The notes under the pieces were generated by a model. The model ran no database searches, had not been told where the DNA came from, and saw only the letters and a program-made list of their open reading frames with translations. Of a stretch of 64,000 nt of DNA, positions 33,552 to 43,594 are shown piece after piece. Position numbers and translations under genes: made by a program. Origin of the DNA: an uncultured Bacteroidales bacterium (lineage in GTDB: Bacteria; Bacteroidota; Bacteroidia; Bacteroidales; P3); NCBI GenBank assembly GCA_947168665.1, contig CAMVMX010000013.1, forward strand, positions 1 to 64,000. The letters are read 5' to 3'. Position 1 is the first letter of the stretch, and each line of letters opens with the position of its first letter.

Positions 33552-36410
33552 CTATCGGGCCAGCCAGCGGTAGAGGATTTCGACGGGATGGACGGCGTGG
33601 ATGCCGGTGCCGTCGAGTATCTGCTGGCGGCAGGAGGTGCCGGGGGCTGCCACGAGGGCGGGCGTATGCTTGTCGGCCCTGTCGAGCAGGGGCTTGGCTT
33701 TGCGCAGGGTGGGGAAGAGGACCATCTCGCCGATGGCGAGTGAGGTGCGGTAGTGTTCTTTTTCGTAGCCGAAGGAGCCGGCCATGCCGCAGCAGCTGGA
33801 GGGTATGATGTGCAGCTGGCAGCCCGGCAGCAGCCGCAGCATGGCGGCGGTTTTCTCGATACCCACCAGCGCTTTCTGGTGGCAGTGGCCGTGGAGCCAG
33901 ATTTCGACGGACTGGGGGCTGAACTGGTCGGCGCGGATGTGGCCGCGGGCCACTTCGCGCATGATGAATTCGTCGTAGAGGAGGCAGTTGCGGCCCAACT
34001 GCTCGGCATCGCTTCGCAGGGCGGGCGGCACGAGGTCGGGGTATTCGTCGCGGAAGGTGAGTATGCAGCTGGGTTCAATGCCCACCAGGGGGGTGTCGTC
34101 GGTGACGAGGCCGCGCAGCAGCCGCACGTTGCGGCGGGCAAAGCGCGAGGCGAGGTGCAGGCATCCTTTGGAGATGGCGGCGCGGCCGCTCTCGGCATGG
34201 CGGGGTATGACTACTTGGTAGCCCAGCGCGGTGAGCAGACGGGCGAAGGTGAGTCCCAGCTCGGCTTCTTGCAGGTCGGTGAATTCGTCGGCAAAGAGGT
34301 AGACTTTCCGTCCGTTGGGTGTGTGGGGCTTTTCGGCTTTGACGAGTTGACGCATGGTGCGCCGCGAGAGCGGGGGGATGGCGCGCTCGGGCGCGAAGGA
34401 TACGATGCGCTTGATAATGGTTGACGACCAGCGGGCGGAGGCCAGGTAGTTGTAGAGCGGGCGGACGATGTAGCCCAGCCGCTCGACCAAGGCCATGCGT
34501 GCCACCATCCAGCTGCGCAGGGGGGTGCCGTGGCGGTCGTAGAGCATTTGCAGCACTTGGGCCCGGATGCGCGTCATGTCGACGTTGGAGGGGCATTCGC
34601 CTTTGCACCCTTTGCAGGCCAGGCAGCTGTAGAGGACTTCCTGCAGCAGGGGCGAGGGGTTCTGGCCGTCAGGCAGGCCGCGGGTGAGGACTTCGCGCAG
34701 TATGTTGGCGCGGCCGCGGGTGGACTGCAATTCGTCGTGCGACTGTTTGAAGGTGGGGCAGAGTGTGCCGCCGATGGTGTTGCTTTTGCGGCAGTCGCCG
34801 GCGCCGTTGCACTGCTCGATACGGCACATGAGGTCGGTGTCGGGGCAGCGGTAGGTCTGGCCGACTTCGTAGCGGAGGGACTGGTCCATGGGCGGGGCGT
34901 CGACAATCTTGTGCATGTTGAAGACTCCGTCGGGGTCCCAGCATTGTTTCACTTGACGCATCATTTGGTAGACTTCTTGGCCGTACATCAGTGGGATGAA
35001 TTCGCCCCGCAGGCGGCCGTCGCCGTGTTCGCCGCTGAGGCTTCCACGGTGTTTGCGCACCAGGCGGGCAGTCTCTTCGGCCACTTGGCGGAAGAGTTGG
35101 CGGCCGCGCGCCTCTTTGATGTTGAGAATGGGGCGCAGGTGCAGCTCGCCGGTGCTGATATGGCCGTAGTAGACGCATTCCAGCCCCAGCCGTTGCATCA
35201 TTTGCTGGAAGTCGTCGAGGTATTGCGGGAGGCGTTCAGGGGCTACGGCTGTGTCCTCGACCACGCCGATGGGTTTGTTGTCGCCTTTCACGCCGGTGAG
35301 TACGCCCAGTCCGGCTTTGCGGAGGGCCCACACGCGGGCGATGTCGTCGCCATAGACGCGGCTGCAGTGGTAGGCGAGGCCTTGGGCCAGGAGTTCGCTT
35401 TCGAGGGCGTCGGCATGGCTGTCCATGTCGGGGCCGTTGAATTCGGCTATCAGCAGGGCGGCGGGTTCGCCTTGGATGAAGAAGCGGTTGCGGTCCTGGG
35501 TGCGGTTGTTGCGGCAGAGTTCGAGGATTTTTCCGTCCATCAGCTCGATGGCTACGGGGCTGTGGCGCAGGGCTACGAGGTTGGCTTGGTAGCTTTGGGG
35601 CAGGGAGTGGCAGTGGGCGCAGAGGACCATTTGCTGCTGAGGGGGGAGTGGGTCGAGCGAGAGTTTGATGGCGGTGATGAAGCAGAGGGTGCCTTCGCTG
35701 CCGCAGATGAGTTTGCAGAGGTCGACGGCGTCGGGCTGGGGAGTTGCGCCGGGGAGGGCGTTGAGGTTGGGCGAGAGGGCTTCGTCAATGGCGTAGCCGC
35801 AGCTGCGGCGGCGCAGGGAGGGGTCGGGGAAGTTGTCGGCAATCAGTTTGCGGGCGGCGGGGTCGGCGGCCCAGCCGTCGAGTTGGGCGTAGATTTGCTG
35901 CAGGAGGGGGCTGCCGTCGCGGCTGGCGGTGGTGAAGGGGGTGCCATCGCTGAGGATGCCCCGGATTTCGAGTACATGGTGGCGGGTGCTGCCATAGACG
36001 AGGGAGTGGGTGCCGCACGAGTTGTTGCCCACCATGCCGCCGATGCAGCAGCGGTTGCTGGTGGAGGTTTCGGGGCTGAAGAAGAGGCCGTGGGGTTTGA
36101 GGACAAGGTTGAGTTCGTCGCGGACCACGCCGGGTTCTACCCACACCCACCGCTCGCCGGTGTTGAGCTTGAGGATGCGGTTCATGTGGCGGCTGATGTC
36201 CACCACGATGCCGTCGCCCACTACCTGCCCGGCAATGCTGGTGCCGCCGGCGCGGGGGATGAGGTGTGTGCCGCGCCGCCGGGCTTCGGCAATGAGTTCT
36301 TTGATGTCCTCTTCGTTGGCGGGATAGGCCACGGCCTGGGGCATTTCGCGATAGGCCGACGCATCGGTGGCATAGGCTATGCGGTGTAGCGCATCGGTGT
36401 GGAGTGTCAT
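33552..36410 (-). CDS. FAD-binding and Fe-S oxidoreductase (YdiJ/GlcD-GlcF fusion type)
   Basis: This 952-aa protein joins an FAD-binding PCMH domain (about 20-250; RAGGTSIAGQVVG, NNSCGTHSLVYG) and an FAD-oxidase C-terminal domain (about 280-520). Cysteine clusters follow (CRIEQCNGAGDC and CLACKGCKGECP) for two [4Fe-4S] centres, then a CCG-type heterodisulfide-reductase-like region (CHQKALVG, SSCCGMAGSFGYE). E. coli YdiJ of this design oxidises D-2-hydroxyglutarate; relatives act on D-lactate or glycolate. The start lies 9 nt after the wbpI stop, so it is probably the last gene of the sugar operon, an odd partner. The substrate is unproven; a D-2-hydroxyacid is likely. Confidence 0.9.
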   Translation of the reverse strand: MTLHTDALHRIAYATDASAYREMPQAVAYPANEEDIKELIAEARRRGTHLIPRAGGTSIAGQVVGDGIVVDISRHMNRILKLNTGERWVWVEPGVVRDELNLVLKPHGLFFSPETSTSNRCCIGGMVGNNSCGTHSLVYGSTRHHVLEIRGILSDGTPFTTASRDGSPLLQQIYAQLDGWAADPAARKLIADNFPDPSLRRRSCGYAIDEALSPNLNALPGATPQPDAVDLCKLICGSEGTLCFITAIKLSLDPLPPQQQMVLCAHCHSLPQSYQANLVALRHSPVAIELMDGKILELCRNNRTQDRNRFFIQGEPAALLIAEFNGPDMDSHADALESELLAQGLAYHCSRVYGDDIARVWALRKAGLGVLTGVKGDNKPIGVVEDTAVAPERLPQYLDDFQQMMQRLGLECVYYGHISTGELHLRPILNIKEARGRQLFRQVAEETARLVRKHRGSLSGEHGDGRLRGEFIPLMYGQEVYQMMRQVKQCWDPDGVFNMHKIVDAPPMDQSLRYEVGQTYRCPDTDLMCRIEQCNGAGDCRKSNTIGGTLCPTFKQSHDELQSTRGRANILREVLTRGLPDGQNPSPLLQEVLYSCLACKGCKGECPSNVDMTRIRAQVLQMLYDRHGTPLRSWMVARMALVERLGYIVRPLYNYLASARWSSTIIKRIVSFAPERAIPPLSRRTMRQLVKAEKPHTPNGRKVYLFADEFTDLQEAELGLTFARLLTALGYQVVIPRHAESGRAAISKGCLHLASRFARRNVRLLRGLVTDDTPLVGIEPSCILTFRDEYPDLVPPALRSDAEQLGRNCLLYDEFIMREVARGHIRADQFSPQSVEIWLHGHCHQKALVGIEKTAAMLRLLPGCQLHIIPSSCCGMAGSFGYEKEHYRTSLAIGEMVLFPTLRKAKPLLDRADKHTPALVAAPGTSCRQQILDGTGIHAVHPVEILYRWLAR

Positions 36411-36419
36411 GGCGGGGGA

Positions 36420-37544
36420 TTAATAGTCGAGAATGGTTTGGAGGATTTTTTCGGCCGCATGGGAGTCGCCAAAGAGGTGGGGGAAGTGGACGGGGTGGTC
36501 CACCAGGCGGCGATAGGCTTCGGTGATGCGGTGGTAGTTGGCGTCGGCAATGATGCCGGCACCGTGGTCGACAATCTCCACCCACTCGGTTTCGGGGCGG
36601 AGGATGACGCAGGGCTTTTCGAAAAAGAAGGCCTCTTTCTGCACGCCTCCGCTGTCGGTCATGACCAGTTTGGCGTTTTGTTCGAGCAGGTTGATGTCGA
36701 AGAAGTTGGCTGGCGGGATGACAGTGAGCCGCTCGGAGCCGGAGGGGAAGAGGGAGGGGGAGTTGTCGAGGATTTTGCGGGTGCGGGGGTGGAGGGGGAG
36801 GACGATGCGGATGTTGTCATGTTGCGCTATGTCGGCCAGGGCGCGGAGTATGGCGCCGAGGCGCGAGGGATTGTCGGTGTTGTTGTCGCGGTGGATGGTG
36901 GCAAGGATGTAGCCGCCGGGCTGGAGGCCGAGTTGCTGCATGATGGTGCTGTGCTGCCGGGCGAGGGAGGCGAAGTACATGCTGTTGTCATACATGACGT
37001 CGCCGCAGTTGCACACCCGCCGCCGTTTGCCGTTTCGGAAGGTGGCGGGGCTGTCCATGAAGCCTTCGCGCCGCAGGTTGTCGACGGCGGTCTGGGTGGG
37101 GGCGAAGCAGATGCTGGAGAGCTGGTCGCAGACGATGCGGTTTACCTCTTCGGGCATGGCCATGTTGAAGGAGCGGAGGCCGGCTTCGATATGGAAGACG
37201 GGGACGTGTATTTTCGAGGCCGCCACGGCCCCTGCAAGGGTGGAGTTGGTGTCGCCGTAGAGGATGATGCCGTCGAAGGGCTGGGAGCGGAGCACTTCTT
37301 CGATGCCGTCAATCATGCGGGCGGTCTGCCGGCCGTGGGAGTCCGAGCCGACACCGAGGTTGTAGTGGGGTTGGGGGATGCCCAGCTGGTCGAAGAACAC
37401 TTGCGACATGTTGTTGTCGTAGTGTTGGCCGGTGTGGAGGATGAACTCTTCTATTTGGTCGGGATAGTGGTTTTGCACCGCACGGCTTACGGCGGCGGCT
37501 TTGATAATCTGGGGGCGGGCCCCTATGATGGTGAGTATTTTCAT
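36420..37544 (-). CDS. wbpI: UDP-N-acetylglucosamine 2-epimerase family, WbpI-like
   Basis: This 374-aa two-domain Rossmann enzyme has the family's HTGQHYD, YGDTNSTLAGA, HIEAGLRS, PEEVNR and TDSGGVQKEA motifs. Its N-terminus reads IIGARPQIIKAA, which I associate with the WbpI group acting on UDP-GlcNAc(3NAc)A. Classical WecB/MnaA reads GTRPEAIKMAP instead. It would invert C2 to give the manno-configured di-acetamido uronic acid. The 4-nt overlap with the upstream glycosyltransferase and the neighbouring WbpB and WbpE homologues support this reading; a plain UDP-GlcNAc 2-epimerase is the alternative. Confidence 0.85.
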   Translation of the reverse strand: MKILTIIGARPQIIKAAAVSRAVQNHYPDQIEEFILHTGQHYDNNMSQVFFDQLGIPQPHYNLGVGSDSHGRQTARMIDGIEEVLRSQPFDGIILYGDTNSTLAGAVAASKIHVPVFHIEAGLRSFNMAMPEEVNRIVCDQLSSICFAPTQTAVDNLRREGFMDSPATFRNGKRRRVCNCGDVMYDNSMYFASLARQHSTIMQQLGLQPGGYILATIHRDNNTDNPSRLGAILRALADIAQHDNIRIVLPLHPRTRKILDNSPSLFPSGSERLTVIPPANFFDINLLEQNAKLVMTDSGGVQKEAFFFEKPCVILRPETEWVEIVDHGAGIIADANYHRITEAYRRLVDHPVHFPHLFGDSHAAEKILQTILDY

Positions 37545-38770
37545 GCTTGGGGTTTGCTTGTGGCGTCGATGAATTGTTGGGCGAGGGTGGCGTAGTCGAG
37601 GTGCTGGAGGGCGTATTGGCGGCCTTTTTGCCCCATGGCGGTGAGCTCGGCGGGCGGCATGTCGGCCAGCCGCGCTATGGCTTCGGCCACTTTGGGGGCG
37701 TTTTCGGCTTCAACTTGCAGTCCGCAGCCCACGCGCTCGATAAGGCTGCCTGGCTCGTCGACCGAGTTGACGATGGGTTTGCCGGCCATCATGTAGTCGG
37801 TTATTTTGTTGAATGAGGTGCCGTAGCGGTGGAGGATGCTGTGGACTCCGCCGGCATAGCAGATGTCGAAACGGTCGAGGAGTTGGGGGATGGCTTTCTT
37901 GTCGATGGGAGGGAGAAAGTGGACGGCGGCAAGGCCGTAGCGTTGGGCCAGTGACTGGAGTTCGGCTTTCTGCGGGCCTTGCCCTACGAGTACGAAGGCC
38001 AGCCCGCGGCGGTGCTGCAGCAGCCGGGCAGCCTCGATGAGGACGTGCATGGCTGTGGATTGTGTGTGCCCGCCGGCAAAGCCTATGATGGTGTTGCCTT
38101 GGACTTTCAGTTGTTGGAGCAGGGTGTCGTGGGGTTCGGGGATGGGCAGGGTGTTGGCGGGCAGCCATTCTTCGCTGACAAAGCCATTGGGTATGCAACA
38201 GAAGCGGTCGCGGGTCAGTCCGTGGCGCTCCATGTGTGGGAAGGATTTGTCGGGGATGGCAACTACCATGTCGCAGTGGCGGTAGGCGTAGTCTTCGCCG
38301 CGTTGCAGCAGCCAGATGAAGGGGTGCAGCCGTGAGTAGCCGCCGATGATCATGGGCGACAGCGGCCAGAGGTCGTGCACTTCGTAGACCAGCCGCGCGC
38401 GGCACCGCTTGGCTATATGGCGGCAGGGATAGATGTCGAAGGTGTAGACCGACGAGGCTATCACTATGTCGGGGTGTAGTGCCGCAAGGGTGTCCGACTG
38501 GCGGAACACCCGGCTGACGAACTGGAACATGCTGAGGACTCTTGCCATGCCGTTGCCCTCGTAGGTGCGGGTGGGCAGCCAGCGGTAGTCTATCCCTTCG
38601 AGTGTTTCTTGTCCGGGATGGGGTTGCCGTTGGCGCAAATGCGAAAAACTGGCAGCCACAATGGTTACGCGGTGTCCCATCCTTACCCATTGGCGGGCCA
38701 TGTAGTAGGAGCGGAACTCCATGCCGTACTGTGGGGCGCCGGCGTAGTGGCTTACCATCAGAATGTTCAT
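37541..38770 (-). CDS. Glycosyltransferase family 4 protein
   Basis: This 409-aa predicted cytoplasmic or peripheral GT-B glycosyltransferase is read from the ATG at 38770 (MNILMVSHYAGAP), where homology to GT4 enzymes begins. The frame is open 57 codons further upstream, but that part overlaps the preceding gene and looks non-native. Visible features are a Gly-rich acceptor loop (PQYGMEFRSYY), EVHDLWPLSP, a GFAGGHTQ segment after the interdomain linker, and a C-terminal donor site with an LHRYGTSFNKITDYMMAG stretch. It is similar to WbuB-like transferases. It overlaps wbpI by 4 nt; donor and acceptor are unknown. Confidence 0.88.
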   Translation of the reverse strand: MNILMVSHYAGAPQYGMEFRSYYMARQWVRMGHRVTIVAASFSHLRQRQPHPGQETLEGIDYRWLPTRTYEGNGMARVLSMFQFVSRVFRQSDTLAALHPDIVIASSVYTFDIYPCRHIAKRCRARLVYEVHDLWPLSPMIIGGYSRLHPFIWLLQRGEDYAYRHCDMVVAIPDKSFPHMERHGLTRDRFCCIPNGFVSEEWLPANTLPIPEPHDTLLQQLKVQGNTIIGFAGGHTQSTAMHVLIEAARLLQHRRGLAFVLVGQGPQKAELQSLAQRYGLAAVHFLPPIDKKAIPQLLDRFDICYAGGVHSILHRYGTSFNKITDYMMAGKPIVNSVDEPGSLIERVGCGLQVEAENAPKVAEAIARLADMPPAELTAMGQKGRQYALQHLDYATLAQQFIDATSKPQA

Positions 38771-38789
38771 GGCAGCAGGGCCTTGGAGG

Positions 38790-39983
38790 CTATATGTTGC
38801 TGATGAGTTGTTCTGCCACCATGCGGATTTCCTCGCGTGTGAGGTAGGGGTGCATGGGGAGGGACAGCACGCTTTTCGAAAGCCTCGAGGCATTGGGCGT
38901 GAGGGCAAAGCTGTGGAGTTCCTTGAAAGCGGTCTGGGCACTCATGGGGGTGGGGTAGTAGACCATGGTGGGGATGCCTTTGGCCTTGAGTTTGGCTTGC
39001 AGCACCTCGCGGTTGAATGTGCCGTTGCCCGAAGGGACGCTCAGCTGCACAGTGTATTGCGCCCAGCTGCTGGTGTATCCCTCTGGGATATAGGGAGGGG
39101 TGATGAGTATTTCTTTCTTGATGAAACGGGTCATGCCGCTGATTAGCTGGGTGTAGTACTCGGCAAAGCGGTTCACGTCGGCCAGCTCGTGTTCTTTGAA
39201 AGCTTTGAATTTCACTCGCAGGATGGCGGCTTGCAGGGTGTCGAGACGGGAATTGAGGCCGATGCGCACGTTGTCGTATTTGTAGCTCCCTTTGCCGTGC
39301 ACGCGGTAGGATTCAATCAGTGCCGCCCACTCGTCGTTGTTGGTGAACACGGCGCCGCCGTCGCCATAGCAGCCCAGAGGCTTGGCGGGGAAGAAGGAGG
39401 TGGTGGCGATGTCGCCAAAGCTGCAGGCACGGTGCACGTCGAATCCCTCGCCGTCGGGCTTGGGGAGTTTCACGCTCCCGCCGAATCCTTGTGCGCCGTC
39501 CTCAATCAGGTACATGCCCTCGCGCTTGGTGATGGTGCGCAGGGTTGTGAAGTCGGCCGGAAGGCCGAAGAGGTCGACGGCAATCACCGCCTTGGGGCGC
39601 AGGGTCATATTGTCGTGGACCGACCGGATGGCATCGTCCAGACTTTTGGCATCCATGTTGAAGGTGCGAGGATCCACATCCACAAACACTGGCGTGGCCC
39701 CTTCGAGCGACACTACCTCGGCGCTGGCGAAGAATGTGAAGTCTGGCACAAACACCGCGTCGCCTTTGCCGATGCCCAGCGCTTTCAAGGCCAGGGTCAG
39801 CGCGTCGGTTCCGTTGGCACAGGTCAAGCAGTGTTTCACACCCACATACTGGGCCAGTTCGTGTTCCAGCTCTTTCACAGCGCCCCCCATAATAAAGGCT
39901 CCCGAGGCAGCCACCTCGGTCATCGCCTGGTCAATATCCTGCTTCAATGCAGCGTACTGTTTCTTTAAATCTCTGAATTCCAT
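38790..39983 (-). CDS. wbpE: DegT/DnrJ/EryC1/StrS aminotransferase, WbpE/PorR-like
   Basis: This 397-aa PLP enzyme is of the sugar-nucleotide aminotransferase family. CANGTDALTLAL binds the cofactor phosphate, VDLFGLPAD and IEDGAQGFG (Asp contacting the PLP ring) follow, and SFFPAKPLGCYGDGG contains the Schiff-base lysine. WbpE moves an amino group from glutamate to the C3 ketone made by WbpB, giving UDP-GlcNAc(3NH2)A. Porphyromonas gingivalis PorR, needed for A-LPS and T9SS cargo anchoring, belongs to the same family. Its place between WbpB- and WbpI-like genes supports this assignment. Confidence 0.88.
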   Translation of the reverse strand: MEFRDLKKQYAALKQDIDQAMTEVAASGAFIMGGAVKELEHELAQYVGVKHCLTCANGTDALTLALKALGIGKGDAVFVPDFTFFASAEVVSLEGATPVFVDVDPRTFNMDAKSLDDAIRSVHDNMTLRPKAVIAVDLFGLPADFTTLRTITKREGMYLIEDGAQGFGGSVKLPKPDGEGFDVHRACSFGDIATTSFFPAKPLGCYGDGGAVFTNNDEWAALIESYRVHGKGSYKYDNVRIGLNSRLDTLQAAILRVKFKAFKEHELADVNRFAEYYTQLISGMTRFIKKEILITPPYIPEGYTSSWAQYTVQLSVPSGNGTFNREVLQAKLKAKGIPTMVYYPTPMSAQTAFKELHSFALTPNASRLSKSVLSLPMHPYLTREEIRMVAEQLISNI

Positions 39984-40017
39984 AATGAGAATCTTTACCT
40001 ATCGCGTTTATAATTGT

Positions 40018-41151
40018 TTATTTTGTGTCTGTCAGCGAGTCGTACAGGTCGAAGAGCACCTGCTCCTGCGAGGCCCAGTTGTATTTTTTCCGCACCGCCT
40101 CGCGGCCGTTCTCACCCATCTGGCGGGCCAGGGTGGGGTTGTCGAGCAGGTGGTTTATCGCATCGGCTATGGCGCGCACATCGTGCGGGTTCACACACAG
40201 GCCGCACTGCTCGCCCTCTATAATTTCTTTCCACAGCTCGAAGTCTGTCGCCACCACGGGTATGCCGGCCATCATGTATTCAAACATCTTCAGCACACCC
40301 AGTGTCCCCTTGTGGTAACCCACATTGGGCGAATAGTCGAGCAGCACCAGCCCTATGTCAGCCCGGCGGTAAACCTCGCTTACCCGCTCTGGTGGCAGCA
40401 CTCCCAGATACTCGACCCGCTGCCACATCTTCAGGCTCCTGAGCTTCTCCATATAGGAGGGTATGAACGACCTCCCGGCCAGCAGGTAGCGGGCTTTTGT
40501 ATATTGCAGGCTCTCTATGATATTCTCGTGCATGTAGCGCTCGTCCACGCCTCCGGCAAAGCAGACGTACTGTTCCTCGCGCTCACACCACTGGTGGGGG
40601 GTGTCCTCGAATACGGGGTAGTTCGTCACCATCGCGCAGCGGCTGTTCACCTGCTTCAGCCTGTCCACTATCGATGGGGTGACCGTCACCACGGCATCAT
40701 AGCGTTTCAGTTTTTCCCGCTCCATGGTCGCGTACAGCGCCGAGAGGGGTTTCCGGCTCCACCGGGGCAGATATTCCTTTGTCAGCAACTGGCCAGGCAC
40801 ATCCTCGTGCGAGTCGAATATCACCCGCCTGCCCCCACGTTTCAGTCTTAGGCCCAAGTCCATCAGTTCAGGGTCATGCAGGTGGTACACCAAAGCATCT
40901 ACCTCGGCGGCACGACGGTATACCCTGTCCAGAAACAGTTGCCGCTCAAGTCGGCCGGTGGGCAGCTCCACTCCCCTTATCTTCACCCCCTCACGCTCGC
41001 CGTCGTCCACGTTGGGAGCCACCAGGAACACCTCGTAGCTCGGCTGGCCGTCGGCACCGGTGCGTCTCGCCAGCGATAGACACTCGCGGTGGAATATGCG
41101 CACGTCGTCGGCTGGGTGCACACTCGTCACATGACACACTCTCACACCCAT
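40018..41151 (-). CDS. Glycosyltransferase family 4 protein
   Basis: This 377-aa GT-B fold transferase begins VRVCHVTSVHPADDVRIFHREC, a start typical of GT4 enzymes in Bacteroidetes polysaccharide loci. It carries HLHDPELM, FDSHEDVPGQLL, and a C-terminal donor-binding region with KMFEYMMAGIPVVATDF. The family uses activated sugars to extend lipid-linked glycans at the cytoplasmic face. It starts 4 nt after wbpB ends, and the aminotransferase follows 34 nt later, so it is an operon member. The sugar it transfers is not known; the di-amino uronic acid made by the neighbouring enzymes is a natural candidate. Confidence 0.88.
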   Translation of the reverse strand: MGVRVCHVTSVHPADDVRIFHRECLSLARRTGADGQPSYEVFLVAPNVDDGEREGVKIRGVELPTGRLERQLFLDRVYRRAAEVDALVYHLHDPELMDLGLRLKRGGRRVIFDSHEDVPGQLLTKEYLPRWSRKPLSALYATMEREKLKRYDAVVTVTPSIVDRLKQVNSRCAMVTNYPVFEDTPHQWCEREEQYVCFAGGVDERYMHENIIESLQYTKARYLLAGRSFIPSYMEKLRSLKMWQRVEYLGVLPPERVSEVYRRADIGLVLLDYSPNVGYHKGTLGVLKMFEYMMAGIPVVATDFELWKEIIEGEQCGLCVNPHDVRAIADAINHLLDNPTLARQMGENGREAVRKKYNWASQEQVLFDLYDSLTDTK

Positions 41152-41155
41152 GGTT

Positions 41156-42142
<987 letters not shown>

Positions 42143-42175
42143 TTATTGTGTAGTTCTAAAGCATTGCATGCTTTT

Positions 42176-43450
42176 TCAAAGTCTTCCGTCAACCAGTTCG
42201 CGCGGCATGATGGCCTTCACGTCATAAATCACGTGGTTCTTTGTCAGTAGCGAGTCGAAGTCAATCTCCATTTCGCGGAACTGGCGGTGAGCCACGGCGA
42301 TGATAGCGGCGGCGAACTTCTCGTCTGGCAGTTTGTTCACGATGTCGATGCCGTACTCGTGTTTCACGCGCTCGGGCGATGCCCAGGGGTCGAACACCGT
42401 GATGTCGGCGTTGTATTCCTGCAGGGCGCGGTAGATGTCAATCACCCTCGTGTTGCGCACATCGGGGCAGTTCTCCTTGAACGTGAAGCCCATGATGATA
42501 ATCTTTGAGTGCAGCACCTGTATGCCTTTCTTCAGCATCAGTTTCACCGTCTGGTCGGCCACATAGGCCCCCATGCCGTCGTTCATGCGCCGTCCGGCCA
42601 GTATGATTTCGGGGTTATAGCCCAACCGCTGGGCGCACTGGGCCAGATAGTAGGGGTCCACCGAGATGCAGTGTCCGCCCACCAGACCGGGGTTCATCTT
42701 GATGAAGTTCCATTTCGTCCCGGCGGCCTCCAGCACATCCTGCGTGTCGATTCCCATCAGGGTGAAAATCTTCGACAGCTCGTTCACGAAGGCGATGTTG
42801 ATGTCGCGCTGGCTGTTCTCAATAACCTTGGCGGCCTCGGCTACCTTGATGCTCGAAGCCCGGTGAGTCCCGTTCTGCAGCACTGAAGCGTACACCCGGT
42901 CCACCAGGTCGGCCGTCTCGGGGGTCGAGCCGGACGTGATTTTCTTGATTTTCTCCACGGTGTGAACCTTGTCGCCGGGGTTGATGCGTTCGGGGCTGTA
43001 TCCCGCATAGAAATCCACATTGAACTTCAGTCCGGACACCCTTTCCACCACGGGCAGACACTCGTCTTCCGTCACACCCGGATACACAGTCGACTCATAC
43101 ACCACCGTGTCGCCTTTCGCTATCACCTTGCCCACCACCTCGCTTGCGCCATACAGCGGCGTCAAGTCAGGGTTGTTGTTGCGGTCCACAGGGGTGGGCA
43201 CCGCCACCACATAGAAATTGCAGTCCCGTATGTCCTCAATGTTGCTCGAACACAGCAGGCCGTGGTTCTTTATGGCGTCCTGTAGCAGCTCGTCGCTCAC
43301 CTCAAGGGTGGCGTCGTGTCCTGCCATCAATGCCTTCACGCGTGCCTCGCTCAGGTCATAACCAACCGTTTTGTACTTTGTGGAAAAAAGTCTCGCCAAT
43401 GGCAGACCGACGTATCCCAGTCCGATGACTGCAATCCTAATATCTTGCAT
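42176..43450 (-). CDS. UDP-N-acetylglucosamine 6-dehydrogenase (TviB/WbpA type)
   Basis: This 424-aa UDP-sugar dehydrogenase oxidises C6 twice, most likely UDP-GlcNAc to UDP-GlcNAcA. It has an N-terminal NAD site GLGYVGLPLA, VVYESTVYPG, YSPERINPGD, the catalytic cysteine in GGHCISVDPYYL, and a C-terminal MGFTFKENCPDVRNT domain. The whole sequence resembles TviB of the Vi-antigen locus more than UDP-glucose dehydrogenases. It is first in a seven-gene minus-strand operon with its own consensus promoter and supplies the first step of the WbpA-B-E-(D)-I series; the WbpA/UgdA role is inferred from this context. Confidence 0.9.
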   Translation of the reverse strand: MQDIRIAVIGLGYVGLPLARLFSTKYKTVGYDLSEARVKALMAGHDATLEVSDELLQDAIKNHGLLCSSNIEDIRDCNFYVVAVPTPVDRNNNPDLTPLYGASEVVGKVIAKGDTVVYESTVYPGVTEDECLPVVERVSGLKFNVDFYAGYSPERINPGDKVHTVEKIKKITSGSTPETADLVDRVYASVLQNGTHRASSIKVAEAAKVIENSQRDINIAFVNELSKIFTLMGIDTQDVLEAAGTKWNFIKMNPGLVGGHCISVDPYYLAQCAQRLGYNPEIILAGRRMNDGMGAYVADQTVKLMLKKGIQVLHSKIIIMGFTFKENCPDVRNTRVIDIYRALQEYNADITVFDPWASPERVKHEYGIDIVNKLPDEKFAAAIIAVAHRQFREMEIDFDSLLTKNHVIYDVKAIMPRELVDGRL

Positions 43451-43525
43451 AAGATTCTATTATGTTGTTTTTTATGTGTTGTTTCAATCCATTTCGCATA
43501 ATTCGGTACGCACAAATTCAAAATG

Positions 43526-43555
43526 CAAAAATACGATTTTTTTTTTGTTTATCAA
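43526..43555 (-). promoter_or_regulatory. Consensus promoter of the wbp-like operon
   Basis: On the minus strand TTG (43555-43553) is followed after 19 nt by TATTTTTG (43533-43526). It lies 75 nt ahead of the dehydrogenase start codon. Confidence 0.82.
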
Positions 43556-43594
43556 TAATTGTGATTAGTGATTGACGACTTGTCTGTTCACTTT

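Noticed and set aside
34530..36389. 619-codon plus-strand ORF
   Set aside because: Antisense to the YdiJ-like gene, with Ala/Val/Gly low complexity and no domain.
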